A stretch of 64,000 nt of DNA from Nocardioides albertanoniae (lineage in GTDB: Bacteria > Actinomycetota > Actinomycetes > Propionibacteriales > Nocardioidaceae). The position numbers and the translations under genes were made by a program. A model generated the notes under the pieces. That model saw nothing but the letters and a program-made list of their open reading frames with translations. It was not told the DNA's origin and ran no database searches. This document shows positions 25,206 through 33,110 of the stretch, piece after piece; the stretch's first letter is position 1; every line of letters starts with the position of its first letter. The stretch lies in the NCBI RefSeq assembly GCF_006716315.1, contig NZ_VFOV01000001.1:1098501-1162500 (forward strand). The letters are read 5' to 3'.

Positions 25206-25915
25206 CCACCGATCTTCCCGCCCCGGTCTTCACTGGAGACCAAGCAAGGCGCAAGCGGCTGGGCCGCCGTGCTCAACTGTTGGCCGCCGCGTCCGTGAGC
25301 TACAACGTGATCGAGGCAGTCATCGCGATCAGTGCCGGGCTGATCGCCGGGTCTGTCGCGCTGGTCGGATTCGGCCTGGACTCGATCGTGGAGGTCAGCA
25401 GTGGCCTGATCATCTTGTGGCAGTTCCGGCATCCGCTTCCGGAGTCTCGCGAGCGGCAGGCGTTGCGCCTGATGGCGTTGTCCTTCTTCGCACTCGCCGG
25501 CTACGTGACGTTCGAGTCCGTCCGCGCGCTGCTGAGTGGTGATGCACCGGAAAGCTCGCCGGTCGGGATCGCTCTGGCTGTGGCCTCGCTTGTGATCATG
25601 CCGTTCCTGTCCTGGGCGCAGCGGCGCACGGGGCGAGCGCTCGGGTCGAACGCCGTTGTCGCGGACTCCACGCAGACCTTGCTGTGCACCTACCTGTCGG
25701 CGGTCCTCCTTGCGGGCCTGCTTCTCAATGCTGCGCTCGGATGGGCGTGGGCCGACCCGATCGCGGGTCTCGTCATCGCCGCCGTCGCGGTGCGGGAAGG
25801 ACTCGAGGCGTGGCGTGGAGAGGGATGCGCGTGCGGACCTGATCTGCCGGCCGACCTCGACACCGCCTCCGGCGGCTGCGCTGACGGATGCTGCAACGAC
25901 GAGGGGAGGCTCTGA
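25202..25915 (+). CDS. Cation-diffusion-facilitator-type exporter with Cys-rich tail
   Basis: Membrane protein of 237 residues with six hydrophobic segments. The family metal site in helix 2 is GFGLDSIVEVSSG, and helix 5 carries VVADSTQTLLC. It lacks the long cytoplasmic CDF domain and instead ends in a Cys-rich tail with seven Cys in about 35 residues (CACGPD ... GGCADGCCND), likely a soft-metal relay. The gene lies between CmtR and CzcD-like genes with one- to four-base overlaps. Cadmium, lead or zinc efflux is inferred from the regulator. Confidence 0.82.
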   Translation: MTTDLPAPVFTGDQARRKRLGRRAQLLAAASVSYNVIEAVIAISAGLIAGSVALVGFGLDSIVEVSSGLIILWQFRHPLPESRERQALRLMALSFFALAGYVTFESVRALLSGDAPESSPVGIALAVASLVIMPFLSWAQRRTGRALGSNAVVADSTQTLLCTYLSAVLLAGLLLNAALGWAWADPIAGLVIAAVAVREGLEAWRGEGCACGPDLPADLDTASGGCADGCCNDEGRL

Positions 25916-26835
25916 TGGGCGGCCACGGACACGGACACGGACATGCGCCCGCCGCCGGGCATGCCGGTTCCCGCTACCGCGTGAGGTTGACGGCGGCGTT
26001 TGGCCTGGTCGCCGCATTCTTCCTGGTCGAGCTGGTCGCGGGATTGCTCTCCGGGTCTCTCGCCCTCGTCTCCGATGCCGGCCACATGGCCGCGGATGTG
26101 GTCGCTCTGGGGGCTGCGCTCGTCGCCACCAGGATCGCCACCAGGCCAGACACGACCGGCCGCAGGACGTACGGCTCCTACCGCGCTGAGGTGTTCGCCT
26201 CCGGCCTCACCGTCTTGATCATGCTCGGCGTGTCCGCCTACGTCGTCGCCGAGTCGGTCGCCCGGATCGGGGAGTCGCCGGAGCCGGCATCGGGCACGAT
26301 GCTGGTCGTTGGTGTCATCGGCCTGGCGGTGAACGTCGTCTCGATGCTCCTGCTCCGCTCCGGTTCGACCGAGTCGCTCAACGTCAAGGGCGCCTACTAC
26401 GAAGTCGTTGCCGATGCTGCCGGCAGCGTTGGGGTCATCCTGGCCGCGATCCTGGTCGCGGCAACCGGAAACGGCCTGTGGGACACCGCCGTGGCTCTGG
26501 CGATCGGCATCTTCGTGGCCGTACGTGCTGTCGTGCTCGGCCGCGAGGTCCTCGCCGTTCTCGGCCAGCACGTGCCCGACGGCGTCAGTCTGGACGAGGT
26601 CGTCACCGGTCTGGAGGCCATCGACGGCGTGAGCGAGGTCCACGATCTGCACATCTGGACCCTCACCTCCGGCATGAATGTGGCCACTGCCCATTTGGTC
26701 ACCAGCGCAGGCGTGTCGCCCGATGACGTGCTGACTCGGGCCCAAGCGCTGCTCGCCACGGAGCACCGGATCGAGCACGCGACGTTGCAGGTCGAGCAGG
26801 CGCCGACGGCGCAGTGTCACGAGGTCAACTGGTAG
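25915..26835 (+). CDS. CzcD-like cation diffusion facilitator
   Basis: Zn/Cd/Co antiporter of 306 residues. The ATG at 25915 shares a base with the upstream stop (TGATG). The N-terminus is His-rich (MGGHGHGHGHAPAAGHAG). Helix 2 site SDAGHMAADVVALG and helix 5 site YYEVVADAAGSVGV carry the HxxxD-type transport residues. A cytoplasmic beta-alpha-beta domain follows (VHDLHIWTLTSGMNVATAHL). Full length for the family. It forms a three-gene metal efflux unit with the CmtR-like regulator and the short CDF protein. Confidence 0.92.
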   Translation: MGGHGHGHGHAPAAGHAGSRYRVRLTAAFGLVAAFFLVELVAGLLSGSLALVSDAGHMAADVVALGAALVATRIATRPDTTGRRTYGSYRAEVFASGLTVLIMLGVSAYVVAESVARIGESPEPASGTMLVVGVIGLAVNVVSMLLLRSGSTESLNVKGAYYEVVADAAGSVGVILAAILVAATGNGLWDTAVALAIGIFVAVRAVVLGREVLAVLGQHVPDGVSLDEVVTGLEAIDGVSEVHDLHIWTLTSGMNVATAHLVTSAGVSPDDVLTRAQALLATEHRIEHATLQVEQAPTAQCHEVNW

Positions 26836-26942
26836 GGACTCGTGCCGGCCAGGCGGGTCGGTACAGCCTTGCCGGTCATCGTGCACGCGAGAGCCGTTGC
26901 GAGATGGGTTTCCATGATCACCAAGGTGCAGGCACGGGGACG

Positions 26943-27704
26943 CTATCTCGCCGAGAACTCCCAATGCCATGGTTCCGGTTTCGACCCGTCGCTGCGTGCC
27001 CACTGGGGGTTGTCCCAGCCCAGGTCGGGACCGTTGCGCCGCAGCCACGCGTGAGTAGCTGACGAGTAGGACTCGGCACCGCCGCAGAGGTCCAGCGCGA
27101 TCCCCCAGCCGTGGCGGCTCGTGCCGGGGTCTGCTGCCAGGTCCGGCTTGGCTTCGAACACCTGCTCCTGCGCTTCGATACTCCGGTAGGAGTCGGTCAC
27201 GCAGATGCCTTCGCCGAACTCAGAACGGTAGCGGTCGTCGAGCCGCGACCAGGCCTCGGCGGCATCGGGGTGAAGAGCGTGGGAGCTGCCGACCGGGAGC
27301 CCGCACAGCTCTCCCGCCGGCAGGCTTCCGTTGGGATGAGAGGTGGCCTGGTCCGAGGCAGTGCAGGACCGGAGCCATGCCGGATCACCATCCCGCTTGG
27401 GCTTGGTCCTCGTGCTCGGGGCGCCTCGCGTGACCGGCTTGCGACGATCTGTCGCTGCGTTCGGGGATGCCTCCACGGCTTCGGTCGGTCGGGCGCTTGC
27501 CGGAGCCTGTGCTCCGGAATCGGTGACTGCAGCGCGTTCGTCCTGAGTGACCGCAGACGCCACGGTGAAGGCAGCCGCGGTGGCTACCACCGCTCCGGCC
27601 GCAAGCCCAGAGGGCCCGAGCGAGCCCGGCGATCGCCGCTCGCCGCTCCATCGTCGTCGCGACAGCCTTTCGGCACGGTGTCGTCCCTGGGGTCGTCGAC
27701 TCAT
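26943..27704 (-). CDS. M15-family D-alanyl-D-alanine carboxypeptidase (VanY-like)
   Basis: Membrane-anchored, extracytoplasmic zinc peptidase of 253 residues that would trim D-Ala from peptidoglycan stems. The ATG at 27704 gives a basic leader and one hydrophobic segment, then a low-complexity linker. The catalytic domain at the C-terminus contains VTDSYRSIEAQEQVF, SRHGWGIALDLCGG (the zinc motif SxHxxGxAxD) and EPWHWEFSA (the distal ExxH pair). The gene is isolated and oriented away from the thioredoxin-like gene, and a 7-5-7 dyad at 27798-27816 lies in its promoter region, which places it in the metal/thiol regulon. Confidence 0.87.
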   Translation of the reverse strand: MSRRPQGRHRAERLSRRRWSGERRSPGSLGPSGLAAGAVVATAAAFTVASAVTQDERAAVTDSGAQAPASARPTEAVEASPNAATDRRKPVTRGAPSTRTKPKRDGDPAWLRSCTASDQATSHPNGSLPAGELCGLPVGSSHALHPDAAEAWSRLDDRYRSEFGEGICVTDSYRSIEAQEQVFEAKPDLAADPGTSRHGWGIALDLCGGAESYSSATHAWLRRNGPDLGWDNPQWARSDGSKPEPWHWEFSAR

Positions 27705-27797
27705 GTTCCTCACGTGGTTGTCTTTGCGGCACCCCATGGCTCCCTGTCTCCCGCATGAACGCGAGCGATTGGCCAGCTCTCGGGGCGGCCCCACAAT

Positions 27798-27816
27798 CTA
27801 CTATTCGACATCGGAG
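27798..27816. promoter_or_regulatory. BlaI/CopY-type operator
   Basis: CTACTAT-tcgac-ATCGGAG: the left arm is identical to the copA site and five of seven positions pair with the right arm. It lies about 95 bp upstream of the M15 peptidase start. Confidence 0.6.
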
Positions 27817-27957
27817 ACCGTCGAACCCGAGTGGCAGACCACGGAAACTCTCATAAAGACCACAGGGAACTCTCATAGAGAACGTAACGCTCCCGGACGG
27901 GATCTCTTGACCAGTGCCGGTGTTGCCCTCCCCCACGGATGCACGAGACCAGACACC

Positions 27958-27982
27958 TACTATCCTACTAAGTAGGCTAGTA
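27958..27982. promoter_or_regulatory. BlaI/CopY-type operator upstream of tlpA-resBC
   Basis: A 25-bp block is palindromic about position 27970 with a single mismatched pair: outer arms TACTA and TAGTA, inner arms CCTACT and AGTAGG. It is the longest dyad in the window. It overlaps the likely promoter region of the thioredoxin-like/cytochrome c maturation unit starting at 28038. Confidence 0.75.
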
Positions 27983-28037
27983 CGAACAGTCCTGGCGACC
28001 TCAAGAACGAGGGGACAGGACCGTGCGAAGGGGATCC

Positions 28038-28661
28038 ATGCTTGAGCAGAATGACAAGGGCTCGACAAGTCGAGGCCGGCTCCTCGCCGTGGTGGCGGTG
28101 GCCTTGGTCGTTGCGTTCGGCGCAGTCATCGGAGCGGCCATGTTCCTCCGAGATGGCCCCGGCCAGAGCTCGGCCGCTTCCCCGGGTGGTGACTCTGTCG
28201 AGGAGTACAGAGCCGGCGACCGCAGACCGGTCGGGAGTATCCGAGGTGGGCTTCTCGACGGTGGCACTTTCTCCAGCGCCGAGGTGAGCGGAGTCGTCGT
28301 ATACAACGTGTGGGGCTCATGGTGCGCGCCGTGTCGTACCGAGGCGCCGGTACTACGTCGGCTCTCGACGGAGTTTGCGACATCGGGTGTCAGGTTCATC
28401 GGCATCAATGTTCGTGACAATGATCAGGCGGCCCGCGCTTTCGAACGCACCTATGACATCGCTTACCCGAGTATCACCACCGCATCGGCGCCCGATGCCC
28501 TCCTCGCGTTCGGTAGCGCGTTTCCACCACGCGCCGTTCCGAGCACATTCGTCGTCGACGCAGAGGGCAGGCTCGCTGCTCGGATCCTGGGCCCGGCCAA
28601 GTACTCGACTCTCAAGGCATTGGTCACGCGAACGCTGGAGGCATCGGGGCCCACGTCGTGA
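28038..28661 (+). CDS. TlpA/ResA-like membrane-anchored thiol oxidoreductase
   Basis: Thioredoxin-fold protein of 207 residues that keeps apocytochrome c haem-binding Cys reduced on the outer side of the membrane. The ATG at 28038 follows AAGGGG at a good distance; a GTG at 28023 is possible. One N-terminal membrane anchor (residues about 15-37) precedes the domain. The active site is WCAPC with C96 and C99, and the cis-Pro loop is AVPSTFVVD. It overlaps resB by four bases, so it is first in the tlpA-resB-resC unit, the ccsX/resA position of system II. Confidence 0.9.
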   Translation: MLEQNDKGSTSRGRLLAVVAVALVVAFGAVIGAAMFLRDGPGQSSAASPGGDSVEEYRAGDRRPVGSIRGGLLDGGTFSSAEVSGVVVYNVWGSWCAPCRTEAPVLRRLSTEFATSGVRFIGINVRDNDQAARAFERTYDIAYPSITTASAPDALLAFGSAFPPRAVPSTFVVDAEGRLAARILGPAKYSTLKALVTRTLEASGPTS

Positions 28662-30250
28662 TGCGCTCACCTGAGTTCGGCCCGGGGAGGGTGCAGTCAT
28701 CCCGGCCTGAGGAAGCGCGCATCTCTTGGGGGTGGGGTCGCTGGGCTTGGAGGAAGCTGACTGCGATGCGTACCGCAGTCATTCTGCTCGCGCTGCTCGC
28801 CCTAGCGGCGATCCCCGGCTCGTTGTTGCCTCAGCGCGGTGTAGCCAGCGACCCCTTCGCGGTGACTCAGTACCAGCGAGACCACCCCGACTTGGCGCCT
28901 TGGCTCGACAGGTTCGGCATGTTCGAGGTCTATGCGTCGCCATGGTTCGCGGCGATATACATCCTGCTGCTGGTCTCGATGACGGGCTGTGTCCTACCTC
29001 GCACCCGCCAGTTGTGGCGATCCGCACGAAGTAGCCCACCCGCGGCTCCGCGCAACCTGGCCCGCCTGCACGGGCACCGAAGCTGGTCCAGCCGCCTCGA
29101 CGCCGAGGAGTTGCTCGACACCGCAGCACGGCACCTGCGCCGTCGGGGCTTTCGAGTGGTCATGGACGCCGATCAAGTGCGAGCCGAGAAGGGCTACCTT
29201 CGGGAAGTGGGGAACTTGATGTTCCATCTTTCACTGCTCGTCCTCCTCTTTGGCGTCGCCGCAGGCAAATTGCTTGGGTATGAGGGCCGGGTCGCGGTCA
29301 TCGAAGGATCATCGTTCACCAACGTCCGTGCCCTCTACGACGGCTTCGCTCGCTCACCTTGGACCGACGTTGACGACCTCGAACCGTTCACGCTCCGGCT
29401 CGAGGACTTCATGGCAACGTACGAATTGACGGGACCAAAGGCCGGAGAACCCAGGGACTTCAAGGCGAACATCTCCTACCGCACATCCGACAGCAGTCCC
29501 GAGCGTCAAACGACAGTCTCGCCGAATCAACCCCTCGTTGTTCGCGGCACGAAGGTGTTTCTGACCGGTCACGGCTACGCGCCCAAGGTCACGGTCCGCG
29601 ACGGAACCGGTGCGGTGGTCTTCACAGGTCCGGTGATCTTCCTGCCCAAGGACTCCGCACTCGCCTCCGACGGAGTCGTGAAGGCTCCCGACGCGCGCCC
29701 CGTACAGATCGCGTTCCAGGGAACCTTCCTGCCCACCGCTGCGATCGACGAGTCAGGGCCGTACTCGGCCTTCCCGAAAGCCATCGACCCCCAGCTCTTC
29801 CTGACCGCATTCACCGGTGACCTCGGTCTCGGCGACGGCACCCCGCAATCAGTGTTCACCTTGGACAAGTCGGGTCTGAGCCAGGTCCAAACGGACGACA
29901 AACCCTTCAGCCAAGCACTCTCGCCCGGCGAGACGATGAGCCTCCCCGATGGCAACGGCAGCCTCACCTTCGACGGTCTCGCGCAGTTCGCCAACTTCCA
30001 GATCGCCTACGACCCCGGCAAGGAGGTTTCTCTCGTTGCTGCCGTCCTCCTGCTGGTCGGACTCACCATGTCGCTGGCGATCCCAAGGCGACGCCTGTGG
30101 GTCCGCGTCACGAACACGGATGACGGGAATCACATCGAGCTCGCCTCACTCCCTCTGGCAAGGCGCGAGGCACCGGTATCCGAGTCAAGAGACCTGATCG
30201 CCGCCCTGGACGGACCCACCACCAAATCCCCCGAGGACGATGGCACATGA
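28658..30250 (+). CDS. resB: Cytochrome c biogenesis protein ResB/Ccs1
   Basis: System II haem-handling membrane protein of 530 residues. Early helices include MRTAVILLALLALAAIPGSLLPQRG, the typical ResB start, then a helix with SPWFAAIYILLLVSMTGCVLPRTRQL. A third helix LMFHLSLLVLLFGVAAGKLLGYEGR carries the conserved His. A large extracytoplasmic domain follows (about residues 215-450), and the last helix is VSLVAAVLLLVGLTMSLAI. It overlaps resC by four bases. ResB and ResC together attach haem to apocytochromes c. Confidence 0.93.
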   Translation: MMRSPEFGPGRVQSSRPEEARISWGWGRWAWRKLTAMRTAVILLALLALAAIPGSLLPQRGVASDPFAVTQYQRDHPDLAPWLDRFGMFEVYASPWFAAIYILLLVSMTGCVLPRTRQLWRSARSSPPAAPRNLARLHGHRSWSSRLDAEELLDTAARHLRRRGFRVVMDADQVRAEKGYLREVGNLMFHLSLLVLLFGVAAGKLLGYEGRVAVIEGSSFTNVRALYDGFARSPWTDVDDLEPFTLRLEDFMATYELTGPKAGEPRDFKANISYRTSDSSPERQTTVSPNQPLVVRGTKVFLTGHGYAPKVTVRDGTGAVVFTGPVIFLPKDSALASDGVVKAPDARPVQIAFQGTFLPTAAIDESGPYSAFPKAIDPQLFLTAFTGDLGLGDGTPQSVFTLDKSGLSQVQTDDKPFSQALSPGETMSLPDGNGSLTFDGLAQFANFQIAYDPGKEVSLVAAVLLLVGLTMSLAIPRRRLWVRVTNTDDGNHIELASLPLARREAPVSESRDLIAALDGPTTKSPEDDGT

Positions 30251-31149
30251 ACACACAGACCTTTGCCGAACTCTCCGACTCGATGATCTACTCGGCCATC
30301 GCCATCTATGGGCTTGCGCTGCTTGCCTATGCCGCTGAGAGCGCAGGACGTGTCGCGACCAGCGGGCCCAGAGTCCGGCAGAGCAACCGTCTGGTCCTGA
30401 TCGGAGCTGTGGGGACCTCGCTAACTGTGCTGGCTTTCCTGCTCAATGTCGGGGGCGTCGCCACGAGGGCTCTGGCGACTCAACGCGCGCCATGGGGCAA
30501 CATGTACGAGTTCGTCATCGTGGCCGCCCTTGCCTCCGGCGGCGCCTATCTGATTTTTCTGCGTCGGCAGCCGGTCCGGACGCTCGGGGTGTGGGTCGTC
30601 GCGGTCCTGCTGCTGGCATTGGGGCTCGCCGTCACCGTGCTGTACACACCCGCCGGCTCGCTGGTTCCGGTGCTCAACTCGTACTGGCTCGTCATTCACG
30701 TAGCGGCCGCGATCACGGCCAGCGGAATCTTCACGGTGGGGTTCGTCGCGGCAGCACTCTTCTTGGTGCGAATCCGCTCCGACAAACGCCAAGGTGTCGA
30801 TGCCGCTCCATCTCGGCGGTACGCCGCCACCCTTCCGGCCGCGGAGATCCTCGAGCGAGTCGCCCACGGGGCAGCGATGTTCGCATTCCCGATCTGGACG
30901 TTCGCGGTGATTGCGGGCGCGATCTGGGCGGAGAACTCCTGGGGACGCTACTGGGGATGGGACCCGAAGGAGACCTGGGCATTCATCACCTGGGTGCTCT
31001 ACGCTGCCTACCTGCACGCCCAGTCAACCGTCGGCTGGCGCGGAGCCCGAGCCTCCTGGTTCGCGATCGCCGGCTACCTGGCGCTCCTGTTCAACCTGTT
31101 CGGCGTGAACCTGTGGATCACCGGTCTCCATTCCTACGCAGGCGTGTAG
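30247..31149 (+). CDS. ccsB: Cytochrome c biogenesis protein ResC/CcsA
   Basis: Polytopic haem-lyase subunit of 300 residues with about eight helices. The WWD haem-binding signature is present as WGRYWGWDPKETWAFITW in the C-terminal third. Conserved His residues flank it (VIHVAAAIT, YLHAQST, GLHSYAGV at the end). It completes the system II set with the TlpA-like and ResB genes. No gene for a c-type cytochrome (CxxCH) is visible on the element, so the client must be chromosomal. Confidence 0.94.
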   Translation: MNTQTFAELSDSMIYSAIAIYGLALLAYAAESAGRVATSGPRVRQSNRLVLIGAVGTSLTVLAFLLNVGGVATRALATQRAPWGNMYEFVIVAALASGGAYLIFLRRQPVRTLGVWVVAVLLLALGLAVTVLYTPAGSLVPVLNSYWLVIHVAAAITASGIFTVGFVAAALFLVRIRSDKRQGVDAAPSRRYAATLPAAEILERVAHGAAMFAFPIWTFAVIAGAIWAENSWGRYWGWDPKETWAFITWVLYAAYLHAQSTVGWRGARASWFAIAGYLALLFNLFGVNLWITGLHSYAGV

Positions 31150-31267
31150 AGGTTCGCGGCGCTGGCAACGTCTGACGATCTGATGGTGCCCCTGGTCGAG
31201 ACGCCGTGAACTGGGTGCTGTCCGCGGTCGCGTCCAGCCCGAGGGCGAATCGACTACCGGCCATTTA

Positions 31268-31286
31268 CTACGATCCATCATCGTAG
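31268..31286. promoter_or_regulatory. BlaI/CopY-type operator upstream of dsbA-vkor
   Basis: CTACGAT-ccatc-ATCGTAG is a perfect 7-5-7 inverted repeat, in the 157-bp gap between resC and the DsbA-like gene, 21 bp before the GTG start at 31307. No other structure is seen in this gap. Confidence 0.75.
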
Positions 31287-31306
31287 ATTCCACTGAGACG
31301 AGAGTT

Positions 31307-31981
31307 GTGCCTGTGACCATCCAGTTGAAAGTCGCGATGCTGATCGCCGCAGCCTTCGTGATCGGCATCGGAGGCCTCCTGTTCTCGACAGGCCGTGACG
31401 ACGAACCTGCAACGGGCGACTCATCGAAGACCGCGAACGGTGCGCCTGATCCACGCCTCGTACGTCCCGACAGCCACGTTCTCGGGGAACGGGGAACCAG
31501 TGACGTGGTGCTGGTCGAGTTCTTGGACTTCGAGTGCGAGGCCTGTCGTGCCGCCTATCCGATCGTCGAGGAGCTTCGCGAGGAGTACGCCGGCGAGGTG
31601 ACCTTCGTGACCCGGTACTACCCGCTACCTGGGCACTTCAACTCCACCCGCGCCGCGCGGGCCGTGGAGTCGGCAGCGAGACAGGGCAAGTACGAGCAGA
31701 TGTACCAGCGGATGTTCGAGACCCAGTCTGCGTGGGGTGAGCAGCAGAAACCGATGGATGCGCTGTTTCGCAAGTACGCTGCGGAGCTCGGGCTGGACAT
31801 GAAGCGGTTCGACGCCGACTACTCGTCCAAGGATGTTGCTGATCGCGTTCAACGCGATGTCGACGACGGCACCGAGCTCGGGGTCCAGGGAACCCCGACG
31901 TTCTACCTTGACGGCGAGCTGTTCGAGCCAGCCGCTGCGGAGGACTTCAACACGGCTCTCGACGCTGCACTGGGCAAGTGA
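31307..31981 (+). CDS. DsbA-family thiol:disulfide oxidoreductase
   Basis: Membrane-anchored thioredoxin-fold protein of 224 residues with an N-terminal helix (VAMLIAAAFVIGIGGLLF). The active site is FECEAC (C77, C80); the usual DsbA dipeptide PH is replaced by EA. The cis-Pro region is GVQGTPTFYLDGELF. It introduces or shuffles disulfides in exported proteins, and its partner oxidant is almost certainly the VKOR homologue whose start overlaps its stop by four bases (ATGA). Transcription is probably controlled by the perfect dyad just upstream. Confidence 0.9.
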   Translation: MPVTIQLKVAMLIAAAFVIGIGGLLFSTGRDDEPATGDSSKTANGAPDPRLVRPDSHVLGERGTSDVVLVEFLDFECEACRAAYPIVEELREEYAGEVTFVTRYYPLPGHFNSTRAARAVESAARQGKYEQMYQRMFETQSAWGEQQKPMDALFRKYAAELGLDMKRFDADYSSKDVADRVQRDVDDGTELGVQGTPTFYLDGELFEPAAAEDFNTALDAALGK

Positions 31982-32631
31982 TGGCCACCACGCGAGCGTC
32001 CGGCAGCGATAGGGCCCGTGATGGCGTTCCTGTCACTTCGCTGCCGATCTCTGACAAGGCCCTTGCGTGGCTGCTGCTCATCGCCGGCCTGGTCGGCCTA
32101 GCTGCAGCATTCGTGCTGGCGGTAGAGAAGTTCACGCTGCTACGCAACCCGGACTACCTGCCCACCTGCAGCATCAACCCGGTGCTCAGCTGCGGATCGG
32201 TGATGTCTGCCGATCAGGCCGAGGCGTTCGGGTTCCCCAACCCACTCATCGGGGTGGCCGCCTTCCCTGTCGTCGCAATGACAGGCGCTGCGCTCCTTGC
32301 TGGTGCCGAACTCAAGCGTTGGTATTGGATCGGCCTTCAAGTCGGCGCAACGTTCGGCATGGCCTTCGTGGGATGGCTCATCTTCCAGAGTCTCTACCGG
32401 ATCGGCGCGTTGTGCCCGTACTGCATGGTGGTGTGGGCCGTGATGGGGGCCGTGTTCTGGTATGTCACTCTCCGAAACGCCGGCGCGGGGATGTTCGGCG
32501 CCAGGGTCGGCCGTAGTGCCGTGGTGCGATGGTCTGCACGCTGGCATCTCGTGGTGGTGACCACGGCGGCCGTGCTGGTGCTGACGTTGATCGCACATCG
32601 GTTCTGGTACTACTGGTCGACCTTGGCGTAA
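31978..32631 (+). CDS. Vitamin K epoxide reductase (VKOR) family protein
   Basis: Quinone-linked membrane oxidase that regenerates disulfide in DsbA, replacing DsbB in actinobacteria; 217 residues with four to five helices. The loop Cys pair is seen as TCSINPVLSCGSVM, the quinone-side pair as CPYC in IGALCPYCMVVWA. The C-terminus ends with an extra helix. It is coupled to the DsbA-like gene, so the two form an oxidative folding pair inside the element. Confidence 0.93.
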   Translation: MMATTRASGSDRARDGVPVTSLPISDKALAWLLLIAGLVGLAAAFVLAVEKFTLLRNPDYLPTCSINPVLSCGSVMSADQAEAFGFPNPLIGVAAFPVVAMTGAALLAGAELKRWYWIGLQVGATFGMAFVGWLIFQSLYRIGALCPYCMVVWAVMGAVFWYVTLRNAGAGMFGARVGRSAVVRWSARWHLVVVTTAAVLVLTLIAHRFWYYWSTLA

Positions 32632-32704
32632 GCCCGCCGGTCACATTGCAGACGGCGTCGTAAGCCCTGGTTCGCCACCGCCGGATCATCGCCGGACGAC
32701 GCAT

Positions 32705-32723
32705 CTACTATGAGCGATAGGAT
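32705..32723. promoter_or_regulatory. BlaI/CopY-type operator
   Basis: CTACTAT-gagcg-ATAGGAT: left arm identical to the copA site, five of seven pairs. It is 34 bp upstream of the second BlaI-like start and suggests autoregulation of the second BlaI-M56 pair. Confidence 0.62.
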
Positions 32724-32756
32724 TTCATGGGAGACGCTCGCGGATCGAGGACGGAC

Positions 32757-33110
32757 ATGCGTGGACTAGGGCAACTTGAGGCCACCGTCATGGGCGTGAT
32801 GTGGGAGGTCAGAGAGCCTGTCACGGTGCGCGCGGTGGTGGAGAGACTGCAGCAGAGCCGCGAGATTGCGTATACGACGGTGATGACCGTGATGGACAAT
32901 CTCCATTCGAAGGGCTTCTTGACGCGCGGGCGTGCAGGTCGGGCCTACGTCTACCAGGCTGCGCGACCACGAGAGGAGCACGAGGCGGAGCTGATGGAGG
33001 AGGTGCTGGCCGGAAGTGCTGACAGGAGCGCGACGTTGTTGCATTTCGTCGAGAAGATCACGCCTGACGAGCTGGCGCAGCTGAGGGCACTCCTGGCGGA
33101 CAAGCCGTGA
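32757..33110 (+). CDS. Second BlaI/MecI/CopY-family repressor
   Basis: Winged-helix repressor of 117 residues, homologous to the one at 20649 (LGQLEATVMGVMWEVREPVTVRAV, then IAYTTVMTVMDNLHSKGFLTRG). The ATG at 32757 with GAGGA upstream is preferred, since its first residues align with the other copy; ATG 32727 would add ten residues. The recognition helices of the two repressors are nearly the same (AYTTVMTVMDxL), so they may bind the same dyads. No metal-binding Cys motif is seen. It overlaps its M56 gene by four bases. Confidence 0.9.
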   Translation: MRGLGQLEATVMGVMWEVREPVTVRAVVERLQQSREIAYTTVMTVMDNLHSKGFLTRGRAGRAYVYQAARPREEHEAELMEEVLAGSADRSATLLHFVEKITPDELAQLRALLADKP

